Source of the DNA: Trema orientale
Taxonomy: Eukaryota; Streptophyta; Magnoliopsida; Rosales; Cannabaceae
Assembly (NCBI GenBank): GCA_002914845.1
Contig: JXTC01000005.1
Location: forward strand, 310,001 to 374,000
DNA: 64,000 nucleotides
Direction of reading: 5' to 3'
In this document: positions 46,109 through 57,093 of the stretch, piece by piece
Layout: each line of letters begins with the position of its first letter
How positions within the stretch are numbered: position 1 is the stretch's first letter
Position numbers and translations under genes: made by a program
The notes under the pieces: generated by a model
The model's input: the letters and a program-made list of their open reading frames with translations, nothing else
What the model was told of the DNA's origin: nothing
Databases searched by the model: none

Positions 46109-47592
46109 CAAGGATGAAAATGTCCATGATATTGTCAATATTTCCATGATATTATCCATATTTTGAAGTTTCGATATGGATACAGGAGTAAAAGATTTTC
46201 CGCCCGGAGTGCCTGTGAAATATCCAGAATATCCACAATATTCGCGAATATTTATGAGTATCCAGGATATATGTGGAAACATTCACGTAATATAAAAAAT
46301 GATCAGGAAATTTTTCCTTTTGGAAAAAATTTAATCTATGGCCCATTTTATTCTCCCTTGTTAAAAAAAAACAAAGTTATTGTATTGTTTAATTTAAACT
46401 TATTAAAGAACTAAATTTCAAATTATGGGTTGATAATTAGAAGAGATCAATAAACACATATGTGGCACATTAACAATTACATAAAAAATTATTCAAGATA
46501 CGTAGAAGGACTACACAAAAATGTAAAAATCCGACCCGACTCGAGATATCCACCCGACCAGACCAGAGGTACCCGCCTGACCCGACCCGACCCGACCCGA
46601 GATTTCGGGTTCAAACAAGTGTACCCGAAAATTCGGGTAAAATCCGACCAAACTGAAAGGTTTTCGGTTCGGATACGGGTATACATTTTAGGATGGTTCG
46701 GTACCCGAACCCGACCCAAACCCACCATTATTATTAAAAAAATTTTAAAATTGGTTATTTAATAATTTATTTCTCTTTGCCTTTTTTTTTCCTTATATAT
46801 TTCAATGTTTAGGAGATTGTATGTATTGTGCAAAAAGCTAATTATGCATAAAATAGGGAAAAAAATTAAAATTATTTATTATGTGGTAAAAAGAAAATGG
46901 AAAAAAAATTTTATACTTCCATAAAACGCGACCCGACCTGCCCGAATACTCGGCTTACCCAAAACCCGAATACCTAATCCCCGTCGGTTCGATTTCGGTT
47001 GCTTATTTTTATATACCGGAATATTCGAAACCCAAAAACCCGAAACCGACCCGATGTGCACCCCCAATACGCAGTATCTCAGTAAATATATTGTTTAGAA
47101 TTTTTAGATCAAGATCAGAAGTTTGGAACCTATCTAATATTGTCTAACCTCCTAAAAACTCTTTTTAATTCATTCTCATGCTAAAGACGCTTAGAAATTT
47201 TTGATATCTTTAGCATTTAATTATTATGTTGTAATTTATATTATCTTATATATTCTTATTAGAAAATACTTAGAATATTATAAACTTACAACCAATGTAT
47301 AATAATATTGATTCTCTAGCATAATTGTAATGAAGTCATTGTATATTATACAACACGTAAGGAAAAAAAATTATCATATTCTACCAAATATGTGTTATTT
47401 TTATTATTAATCTAGTTCAAATCAAGTAATATTAGTTGCTTTAGTATTTTATAAAGTTTTATCATAATAATTAGAGTTGTTTTCAAAGTAATTATTTTTT
47501 TCTGGCATATCCATTGATATCAACGTTTCTATCGACATTATCTGTAAATCAAAACTTCGACAACTCCGTCGACATTGGCATTTTTATCCTTG
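46109..47592. mobile_element. Mutator-like non-autonomous element, copy 1 (interrupted)
   Basis: The left end CAAGGATGAAAATGTCCATG and right end, reverse-complemented, CAAGGATAAAAATGCCAATG are inverted termini. Flanks CCTAGAAT and CCCAGAAT match at 7 of 8 positions. The interior is rich in ATATCC/GATATT words. Same family as 47661..48564. A hAT-like element is inserted at 46506..47066. No coding content. Confidence 0.55.
46506..47066. mobile_element. Non-autonomous hAT-like element nested in a Mutator-like element
   Basis: 561 bp flanked by ATACGTAG and ATACGCAG (46498..46505 and 47067..47074), a 7/8 match. The right end, reverse-complemented, reads TTGGGGGTGCACATCGGGTC and the left AAGGACTACACAAAAATG. 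Both arms consist of CCCGACC/GGGTCGG repeats (for example 46567..46605), with an AT-rich core. Confidence 0.65.
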
Positions 47593-47660
47593 CCCAGAAT
47601 AATGCTATTCAATTTTAGTTTGCAATGTTCAACATCTCATAAGATAACACCACTGCAAAG

Positions 47661-48564
47661 CATGGATTAAAATGTCGTGACGTTTGTCGATATTATCACG
47701 ATAATATCTATTTTTGAAGTGTCGGCATTGATATTGGTTATAAAGATATTTTTTCTAGTATATCCGTGAAATATCCATAAAATATCGAGGATATTTCGAT
47801 ATCGATAAAATATCAGTAAAAAAATAAACTAATATCGAAATATTTACGGATATTGTCACCTGTCGATATTTTCAAATGTCGACAATAATGTCGATTTTTT
47901 TTTTCAAGTCTTCTGTTTTTATGAAATACGAAGGCAAAATAAGAGCAATTTCTTTTACTATGAAATATTTATTCAAGCTCTTCCTCAAATTGATATTGAT
48001 ATGTTCACACATACCCATCAAGATTTTTCATCAAGTTGGATAAATTTAAATTACCCAATTAATGAGTCTAATGTTGAAAAAGATCAACCAATACGGAAGA
48101 ATAACTTGGAGAAAATATTATTTGGACCAATATGGGAATTTATCTTGTGATTTTCAACCTTATTGAAACTCGTTTTGGTATTGAACGAATTTGAACTGTT
48201 TTATATTATCAATGATTTTTATTTATTTTTAATGTGATTTAGAACTAGTTACAATTTATAAAGTATTTATATGATATATATTAAATAAAATATTGTGATA
48301 TATATATTCTGATAGTCAATTGTTCTATATAATGAAATTTGATTGTTTTCTTTTATATATGTATATTTTATTGTCTTATATATTACAAATAGGAATTTTA
48401 AATAAAAATTAGTATAAATTATACAATGTCACTTGTTGTAGCATTTCCTAGAGTTTCTCTTAAAAATTATGAGTTTTAAAATAAATTTCAGTAATTTTTC
48501 GGAATATCTTCGACATCGAATATCAAACTTTGATATCGACACCGTCATTGATATTTAAATCCTT
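47661..48564. mobile_element. Mutator-like non-autonomous element, copy 2
   Basis: 904 bp flanked by a perfect 9-bp duplication, ACTGCAAAG (47652..47660 and 48565..48573), the length typical of Mutator-like elements. Ends are CATGGATTAAAATGTCG and, from the right, AAGGATTTAAATATCAATG. Subterminal ATATCGATAT-type words are abundant. No transposase frame. Confidence 0.75.
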
Positions 48565-48719
48565 ACTGCAAAGGACTCATTTGGCTAAACTAGATCATTG
48601 ACCAATATGAAACTCTGATTATTTTAAACATGACAATATAGTATCCATTTTTGTCATATCTGTCAACAAAATTTTTATAGAAAATCTGTGCAATCTATGG
48701 AAGTTTTGATTTTCATTAT

Positions 48720-49560
48720 GATAGTTTTCTTGAAGCTCGAGATAAGCAGGGATCCTCCTATCTGTGGAAAAGTATCCTTTAGGGTAGAGATGTCATTAAA
48801 GATGGTAGGAGATGGAGAGTTGGGAATGTTCAATCCATAAAAGACTTTAATCTTTGGCATTATGAGGACAAAGGAGAGTACTCAGTTATAAGTGGGCACA
48901 AGCTGCTGTTAGACCGACAAATTTCGGTCTCAAATTCGTGCCCGGGATCTTTGCGTGAGTGGTGGAATAGTTTGTGGAAATTGAGAATTCCACCTAAAGT
49001 GAGAGTCTTTGTGTGGAGAGTTTTCTACATATGGGGCCTTGCCATCCTGTAATAACCTCATTAAACGTAAAGTTCCCGTTGACCCCTTTTGTCCCGGGTG
49101 TGGTTTGCTTGAGACCCTCTCACATGCTTTATTTTCTTGTTCTTCTGCAAAGGAAGTTTGGAAACGTTTTGGATTTTGGAAGCTGGTGAAATGGACGCTG
49201 CATGAAGATACCTGCGAATCTGTTTTGGGTGCTTTCTGGAGCCTTGATAAAGAGAGTTTCGATTTGTTTTACATCTGTCTTTGGAGTATTTGGTCGGAAC
49301 GCAGCAAAGCAGTCCATGGTTCGCATGTTGGTTCAATTGAAGCTCAGGTTGTCTACATTCACTCTTTTCTGCGTGAATTTATTACTTTTTCGAGATCGCA
49401 ACAAGTCAAGGTTAGGGAGGACTCAGCGAAAAATCTGAGTTGGACAACAAGTCAAGTTTTATCTATCTAAATTTTATTTTTGTATATATATGTATGTGGG
49501 TGAGTTTTCAATGGAGTTTTTTGTTTTTGTTCTATAAATGAGTATTATGAATAATTTGAA
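48720..49560 (+). mobile_element. 5'-truncated LINE, C-terminal ORF2 fragment
   Basis: Only the end of a plant LINE ORF2 remains. Downstream of a VIKDGRRWRVGN block is the reverse-transcriptase zinc-binding region: FVWR, then LIKRKVPVDPFCPGCG, then SHALFSCSSAKEVW. The C-terminal tail contains LFYICLWSIWSERSKAVH (49009..49470). It is a dead copy: the upstream frame has a stop within SIL-GRDVIKDG, where a Trp is usual, and a single-base shift near 49030 separates FVWRVF from GALPSCNN. A 3' UTR-like stretch follows to about 49560. Reverse transcriptase and endonuclease are absent. Confidence 0.75.
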
Positions 49561-50705
49561 AATGACTTATAATAGCAAGTAAAGTTTACCAATAAGGATT
49601 GATTATTTAAAGAAAAAAAAATTTAGAACGATTTTTCAAGGAAAAATATTGATAAAATATATTTTATTAATTTCATTTATACGCTCTTCATTTTTTTTTT
49701 TCTTTTGTACTACATTTTTTTCCCGATATGGAGATCAATAAGATTTGAATGGTTCATCTTCTATTTTTTTAATTAAGATTCAATTCTTTATCGTTTCAAA
49801 CGAACTTTATTTAATTTGTGTGCATTTTCTTTAGTTGGTTGTTTAATAAATTTTAAAATTAAATAGATTATAATTGTAGTATGACTGTGATAATTTTTTT
49901 TTTTTACTTTTTTTGGTTAATTGAGTTTTCCTAGGAACATGTACCATTAAAATTTAAATTAGGATATGTGATTTTCAAGCCCATTTTTTTCATCGGTATA
50001 CGTTTCAAGAAAATAACTGATTTTCTACTTCTATCCAAATCATGTTGTCAATAGAATTTAATCAAAATTTACTGTCATATGAAGTAGCAAGGACATTCAT
50101 AAATGTATGTGATTTTATTATTGTTGTTATTTTTTTTATTCTTGTTGTTATTATTATTATTATTATTATTTTGAAAGAAAAAATATCTTATGTTACAAAT
50201 AACCATGATGAAGCTTACATATAAAATTAGAAAAATGTATCTTTCAAAAAAAAAAAAAACAAAAAAAACAAAAGCAAAACCAAAAATGCTTATGTGAATA
50301 TAAAAATAACGTGAAAAAAAAAGACAAAGAGATAGATAAAATGTTTTAAGGTATTATGCTTGAACTAGTAAAGAACGAAGTGTATTAGGAAGAGAATCAA
50401 TTATAGAATGAGAATTAAAAAAAAATAGAATAGGATTGGGAAAAAAAAATGTCCAACTCATCAAGTTACAAACAGGTTACCCATTTTTTAACTTATAAAT
50501 GATTTTTTATATTTGTTATTATTATAACCATCAGATCAAATTCCAGTAGTTCAAATTAGAGCACCCATCTATGGAGCAAAAACAAAAATCTCCATTAAAA
50601 TTTCACCTATATATATATATTTTAAGTGTTGTCATTCATATATGTACACTTCTCCAAAGTTATTGTCGTCTTTCTGGCTCTGCGCCTTGGGCCTACTACC
50701 TATTA

Positions 50706-50850
50706 GGAGTGTAAATGGGGCGGGGCGGCCCCGCCTCGCATCAGGGTTTGCCCTGCCCCGCCCCGCTCGACTGGCTATGGGAACAGGGCGGGGCTCCGAT
50801 CCACTTTGCCCTGCGGGGCAGCGGGTGCCCCGCCCTGCGCCGTTGCCCCC
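50706..50850 (+). mobile_element. GC-rich terminal fragment of a hAT-like element
   Basis: TAGGAGTGTAAATGGGGCGG followed by GGGGC/CCCCG repeats is the arm of the TAGGGGTGTAAA hAT-derived type. The opposite end was not found downstream, so the copy is truncated. The open frames across it come from its GC composition and are not genes. Confidence 0.5.
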
Positions 50851-51593
50851 TTTTTTTTTTATTACAAAAAGTAGAATATTGGACGAATTTTTTAGAAAAG
50901 GAAAAAAAATACTGAACCTTATCTAGATAAATTTAAATTTGATGATTGACTAATCATATACAGTATATGAGAAATATTTATGTATTTATTTATTTATATT
51001 TTTGCTTAATTTTAGTTCGATTTTTATGACAATATTATTAAATACAATATCTTTGATTATTTTTTTCCTTTTTAAAAAAGTCTACGTTTTTCTTTAAATA
51101 TTTAAATTGAATTGAAAAATTAATAGATGTAGTTATTATGGGGAACAAGATCATAATTGATCACTTATACACATATATATTAATGAAAGAGAAAACTCCT
51201 TTTTTATTACGAAAAAATTAAAAAAAAAACATCAAGACTTTGGTCAAATGACTTAAGTTTTATCAAAAGTTAAACATTTCAAAAAAATTTCTTTCTAAAC
51301 TTATTAATCATATACCGTATGTGAGAGATTTTCTCATACTCCCTTAGCCATTGGAATTGATTTCCATTAATTGTGAATATATTTATCAAATAACTGCAGG
51401 TTTTATTATTTTTGTTGTAGAACTGTAATTGATTTCCTTTTAAATNCATATAAATATGTGTGTTTTATTTATTTATTTTAAAGACGGAAGTTATATGGAC
51501 CTTTATAGTTGATTTTGGTCTAAAAACAACCAGAAGTAAGACATATATAAGAGCACCCAACTCCCTGCAGCCACTAACACCCCATTGAGCTTT

Positions 51594-53495
51594 TCACAAA
51601 TGAAGCTCAACAGTTTCAAGTTCCACTGGTAAGGTCTCACTCCCATCTTTTATAGCCATTAGACTGGTGCTATCACCTTCGAGATAAGCTTTCATAAAGG
51701 CAACCATAATCCCTCCAACAAATCTTCTCATGGGTTCTCTGGACTTTCCATTTTTACACAAACAGTATGAAAATTTCCCTCTAATTCCCTTAGTCTCATC
51801 ATCCAACATATCAAGATGACCATAATCCTTAACCACAAAATAACAAGCAGGTTCCTTGCATTCCTTAAAGAAGTCCTCATGGTTAACACCCTTGGGAGCA
51901 CAAGGAGGAAACAAAGGGTTCCTTTTAACTTCACCTAAACCGGAACCAATGACCATTACAGGCATATCGAGATCAAACGAATGAGGGACATATGTGAGAA
52001 CCGGTGGAGGGGTCTGTTTTCCTTTGTCCATTCCATCAACTGGGTCAATGCCAATTAGAGCTGAAAATTTCAGGGTAGTGTTTATTTCTTTGCTTAAAGC
52101 AAGCGCAAAGGAGGATTTTCCACCACGACTATGGCCCGCTAATCCTACTTTGCTTAGTTTTGCCTTAACTTGGGGTGGAAGCAAGTTTTGAAGTCCTTTA
52201 GATAACCAATCTGTTACTTGAGCTGTAGACTTGATTTCTTCGCTTGAGTCTGGTCCAGCCACAGTATATAACTGTTAAGTGGAAAAATAAGCTATTTATA
52301 AGCTCTAGTGTACAAAATCAGTTGCATTTTTTGATTAAAAAAAAATCAGTTACATTCGGCTCTATGGAGAATACAAAAGAATGACCAACTCCAATTGACT
52401 AGGTGAGGAAATCATTGGTAAAAACTAAAGTAAGAGTAAATAAACATTGGACATAAGGTAAAATTCGAATTTTGAGGGATAATTTTTTGTATTTGAACAA
52501 CGCAAGACTGACCTGAAAACAGCCACGTTTGTTGGGTTAAAGCCAAAAAACATTTACGGGCAGAAAAGATTTTAAAGCATAAAAAGTTTTTTTTTTTTTT
52601 TTTTTTTTAAGGAAAAAAGTATAGTTAAAAAGGACAGGCACATGGCCCTTTCAGTTCATACATCACCAATTAGAACATGCCACATGAACATGATAGACAC
52701 CATACCATCTTCTTTAAGTCTAGTACCTATCCAATAATCGATTCAAAGTCTTCCAGTGTGAAACATAAACATCTAACTTGGAAAACTTAGAGACCAAGGG
52801 AAGCACAGAAAAAGACTTTAAGAAAACTTATTGCAGATAATATGGGTCAGCTCAGCTCTCAAAACAGAGATTTTTTTCAAAGCCAGAGTTCCTGACCAAC
52901 CGAATCATTTTCTGAAGCCAAATGTTACGATTTTAATTGGGTCATCTCCAAAAGCCACCAGTACAATTTTCAGAGCTATTCAAATAAAAGTAACTTAACT
53001 AGAGAAAAAAACCTGAGGATCAACGAGGATAAATCATTAAGTTGCCCAAAACAGAGATTTTTCAGACCAAGGTGTCCTAACCAACTGAATCATTTTCACA
53101 AACACAAAGAATCCAATTCAATTATTTTCATTGGGTCACCACCAAAACCCATTATAACCATTTTAAGAAACTATTCAACTCAAAATTGTATAGAGAGAGA
53201 GAGAGAGAGAAAGAGAAAGAGAGACCTGAGGAGCTACGACGATGAAGCCATGAGAAGCAACATGCTGGATGAGTTGAGAGTAGAAAGAGTTGTAGAGAAG
53301 GTAGCCATGGGAGAAAACTAGAAGTGGGAATTCTCCCTCTTGAGGTGGCAAAGGCGTAGCTATCAAAAGCGGCTTGGGAGGTGGAACTCGGACCTCAGAC
53401 TCGGAGGTTGTTCCTCCTCCTGCCGCCTCTACTATTTGGACCTTTGTCGCGTGTTTTCCACTCTCAAAAACGTTTGAGCAAGTAAAGGGAGACAT
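51594..53495 (-). CDS. CLH: Chlorophyllase
   Basis: Alpha/beta hydrolase that removes phytol from chlorophyll, giving chlorophyllide. In Arabidopsis, CLH is linked to chlorophyll turnover and defence rather than being essential for senescence. Two exons: 53226..53495 and 51594..52271, joined in phase 0 (APQ|LYTVAG), for 315 residues, the usual length. The lipase-type motif GHSRGGKSSFALALS puts the catalytic Ser at 138. Asp166 in ALIGIDPVDG and His242 in VKDYGHLDMLDD complete the expected triad. The N-terminus MSPFTCSNVFESGKHATKVQ has no obvious transit peptide, as in several plant CLHs. The 954-bp intron contains a poly-T run and a tandem duplication. Confidence 0.95.
52861..53190. repeat. 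Tandem duplication in the chlorophyllase intron
   Basis: Two diverged direct copies offset by 187 bp (from 52861 and 53048). They share AAAACAGAGATTTTT, CCTGACCAACCGAATCATTTT (copy 2: CCTAACCAACTGAATCATTTT) and ATTGGGTCA. A GA microsatellite follows next to the exon 1 donor. Confidence 0.75.
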
Positions 53496-54649
53496 TTTCT
53501 CAATTATATCAATCTTCTTGTCTCAGACCTTCTAAACCTCTAAAACTCACTACATAACAATTGGAACTTTGCTACTGTATCATCACTCTATCCATTCATT
53601 GTGTTGGATAGACTATAGAGATATTTTTGTGGTATTTATTTATAGCCTTTACCTTTTACCGTTGATATGTGTTTGTGTTTTTAATTGGGCTCATGGCCCA
53701 AACTTCCAAGCGGTTGGTTCAATTTCTTTGGCCCAATGGGGCTTGTTACCTGTTCTTAGCCCATTATTGGCTTCAACTCCTTTTTAGTTGCTACGTCAAA
53801 GAAAAATGTTGCTGCTCGGACCCTACCACACCATATTATATTATTATTTGATGACAATAATACTAATTAGTTGGCAACAATAAAATTTAATAGCAATGTT
53901 CATGTCAAATAACTTGGAAATAAGTCTATTTCTCTTCATCCAATTTATGAGTGGTAACTAAACCAATTTGAATGATTTACTATGTGTTCAATAATGTTAT
54001 TGGAGTCATCCCCAAAAAATGTAGTAACTGGTAATATTTTGAGATTTACTTATTTTTTGAAAGAAAAAATGGCAAAACCGAAACAATCAGAAAGAGAAAT
54101 CGACGTCAACACTCCGGTGACATCCATGACGGACCTATGAAATTAACCATAGTGAAGTGGAATAAGAAGCAAGAGAGGGTTAGGGAATTTGTGGATATTA
54201 TAGATTAAAAGTGCTAAAAGTTAGGTTGGTCAACTTGTTTCTCAAATTTGAAAAAAAAAAAAAAAAAACCTACTCACATGCGTAATTAAGACATCACATT
54301 ATTATACTATTTATTTTTTCAAGATGTTAATTAGTATTTTCCATATATATAGTATTGCTTATATTAGCCACCTTATTACCGGCCTAGTAACCAAAACCCT
54401 GCCTAGCTCCAACATTCTCTCATTTCGTTCAAACTTTCTCTCCTTCCAAACATAACCCATCACCATTTTTCTCTTTTCCCTTCCAATAAACATAATAAAA
54501 GAAAGTATAACAAATCCAATCCCTTTTCCTCTTTTATATTTTTTCTTTTTCATCTTTCACCTTTTGCTCTCCATTGTCACGTTAATTTCTTCCATATATA
54601 TATATATATATATACGTACGTACGTGCATGCATGTGATCATATTCTAAA
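53496..54649. other. Divergent intergenic region between chlorophyllase and LIFEGUARD genes
   Basis: Holds the promoters of two divergently transcribed genes. A TA-repeat followed by ACGTACGTACGTGCATGCAT lies just upstream of the LIFEGUARD start (54593..54632). AT-rich elsewhere with a poly-A run at 54251..54266. No other gene seen. Confidence 0.5.
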
Positions 54650-56443
54650 ATGGGACGAAACGACAAAGGTTATGACATTGAATCCGTGTGGAATATTAGG
54701 CATGGCGATCATAACGACGAAGCACTCTACCCCATGATGCTCGAAAGCCCTCAGCTTCGCTGGGCTTTCATTCGAAAGGTTTACGCCATTATCTCCATGC
54801 AACTCCTCCTCACAGCCGCCGTCGCTGCCGCGGTCGTCTTTTACCGCCCCATCCCCGATTTCTTCGTCAAAACCAAGCTTGGTCTCGTTGCTTACATCGC
54901 CATAATCATCTTTACCTTCATACGTACGTAAACAACGATCCCTCCACGTTTTTTCAATTTGTAGTTTATTGCATAATAATTATAAATTCTTATCGTATAG
55001 GGTATTCGATTTATTATTTTTGTAATTTTGACATAATCAATGTTTAATTATTATTATTATTATTATTATTGTTATTTTTTGTTGGTGTAGTTATGATCCC
55101 CTTGTTCTATTTTCACAAGCGTCATCCTTTGAACCTTTTTCTTCTTGCCTTGTTTACAATTGCCATCGCATTTTCTGTGGGACTCAGCTGCGCCTACACG
55201 AAAGGTAAAATACTAATATTTGTCTTTTCTTTATACAATTTTTATTAAAATATATGTTTTGCTTTTACCTTTGTCAAGAACTAATAATTAATACGTAGTC
55301 AGGATACATAGCACGTATATTTCCTTTATTATTGTTTTTATTGCGTATCTTGATTTTAAACTTTTCCACAGAAGTAAAAAAAAAATACCTACTATATATA
55401 TATATATATATATGTAGGTTGCCAATCTAGTAGGTATTTTTTTTTTTTACCTATGTGTAAGTATTTTTTTTTAGCCGTTGGATCATCATCTAATGGTGAT
55501 CCAACAGCTATAATGATGTACATGAAAAGACGTGCATCATTAATGTTATTTCTCTCTCTTATTTTTTAATATAAAAAAATGTGCAAAAAAAATTTTCATT
55601 GGCCAAATTAATACCTATGCATAGGTAAAAAAAAAAAAAAATACCTACTAAATTGGTGCTTCATATAGGGCAATATATGTATATGCAATTGAGGTATAAT
55701 TTAAGGCCGTTGTCAAAATTTAATGGCCGAAAATGCATGACACGTCACAATATGTACGGAGACTTTATTAGTTATATTTATGTAAATTAAGTTACAAGAC
55801 ATTTCAGTCAACTTAATTACACATTTGAGTACATTTATGTATAACTACTATTCAACTAGATTTTTTTTTAATAATATATATAACATTTTCCTTACAATTT
55901 TGCGTTAAAAATCAGGTATAATAATTCATGGCCGGGCCCGGGATCATATTGATTGTGTACTAATTGATCACAAGGTTTATTATTGTGAACAGGGAGGATT
56001 ATTTTGGAGGCTGCAATTCTATGTTGTGTGGTGGTCGTTAGCCTAACTTTGTATACGTTCTGGGCAGTAAAGAGAGGATGGGATTTCAGCTTCCTTGGAC
56101 CCTTTCTATTTGCTTCTCTCTTGGTTCTTATGTTCTTTTCTCTTATTCAGGTAAACATATTTATATGTTCGAACTTTTCATTCAATATATTTAGTCACGC
56201 TGATGACAAAAAAAATAAAGAATAAATAAATAAATAAAAATAAAAATAAATAACCAAACTAATAATCACAACTAATCAGTACTAAACAAAACTAATTGTT
56301 GCAAAACATGCTTTTTTGGCCTCATGAAAACTTTTTAGCCACAAAATCTTATAATAACCATGACAACCATAGTTACAAACTTGCAATATATATATATATA
56401 TATATGGACTAATAATTGCGTACTTGCAATGCTTTTGATAACC

Positions 56444-56474
<31 letters not shown>

Positions 56475-57093
56475 CAATGAACAATGACTATTTTTTCATT
56501 TCACGACAACATCTTTACAATACTTTTTTGTGGCTAATTGGGAAGCATGCAGATCCTCTGTCCAATTTATTAATTAGTCTGACTATTTCTGTCCCTTTTG
56601 ATTTTTTTTTAATACTTACAATGAACAATTACCCTTCTTTCATTTCATGACAATATCGTTACTACACTTTTTTGTGACTAATTGGGAAATAGATCCTCTC
56701 GTTACGGCGCTTTTTTGTGGCTAATTATTGGGAAGCAGATGCTTTCTCCAATTTATTAGTCTAACTAATTGTGTCCCTTTTTTAGGGATTTTTCTTCCTG
56801 GTTTTTTTAATTAACAAGGATCAATTACCCTTCTTCATTTCAAGCTCATAACCAACTGATATTTTTTCATTTAATTTAAACAAAAACAGATACTATTTCC
56901 TCTGGGGAAGCTGACATTGATGATATATTCTGCCGTGGCATCCATCATTTTTTGTGGTTATATAATCTTCGACACTGACAACATGATCAAACGACACAGC
57001 TACGACGACTATATTTGGGCCGCAGTCGCTCTTTACATTGACATTATTAATCTTTTTCTTACTCTTCTCAATTTACTCAAATTGTCTGACTAA
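54650..57093 (+). CDS. LFG: LIFEGUARD / BAX inhibitor-1-like membrane protein
   Basis: Multi-spanning membrane protein of the TMBIM family. Plant LFGs modulate cell death, ER stress and susceptibility to powdery mildew. Exons: 54650..54923, 55091..55204, 55993..56150 and 56890..57093, totalling 750 nt or 249 residues with consistent phases. The conserved entry LYPMMLESPQLRWAFIRKVY precedes the first membrane segment. Hydrophobic segments lie at about 43-65, 78-97, 105-127, 131-152, 160-182, 187-206 and 225-247. The motif IIFDTDNMIKRHSYDDYIWA near the C-terminus and the final LNLLKLSD are typical. The join at exon 1/2 gives FTFIL-MIPLFYF. Intron 2 contains a MITE-like inverted repeat; intron 3 has poly-T and repeated TTTTTTGTGGCTAATTGGGA-like sequence. 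Confidence 0.94.
55418..55658. mobile_element. MITE-like element in LIFEGUARD intron 2
   Basis: Inverted ends GCCAATCTAGTAGGTA plus a T-run and ACCTATG on the left; from the right, CACCAATTTAGTAGGTA plus a T-run and ACCTATG. The centre contains CCGTTGGATCA and TGATCCAAC as a small palindrome. About 240 bp, no coding content. A TA duplication is possible but not certain. Confidence 0.6.

Larger units (their letters stand above)
48574..51593. other. Region between the Mutator-like element and the chlorophyllase gene
   Basis: Apart from the LINE fragment and the GC-rich hAT arm, this is AT-rich DNA with ATT and poly-A tracts (for example 50146..50170). No gene was recognised. One ambiguous base at 51446. 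Confidence 0.5.

Noticed and set aside
46460-47067. Arg/Pro/Asp-rich frames on both strands
   Set aside because: They translate the CCCGACC repeats in the arms of a hAT-like element on both strands, the signature of repeat composition rather than coding.
50642-50926. Two overlapping Gly/Pro/Arg-rich open frames
   Set aside because: They result from the GGGGC/CCCCG arm of a hAT-like element; both frames have the composition of the repeat and no protein features.
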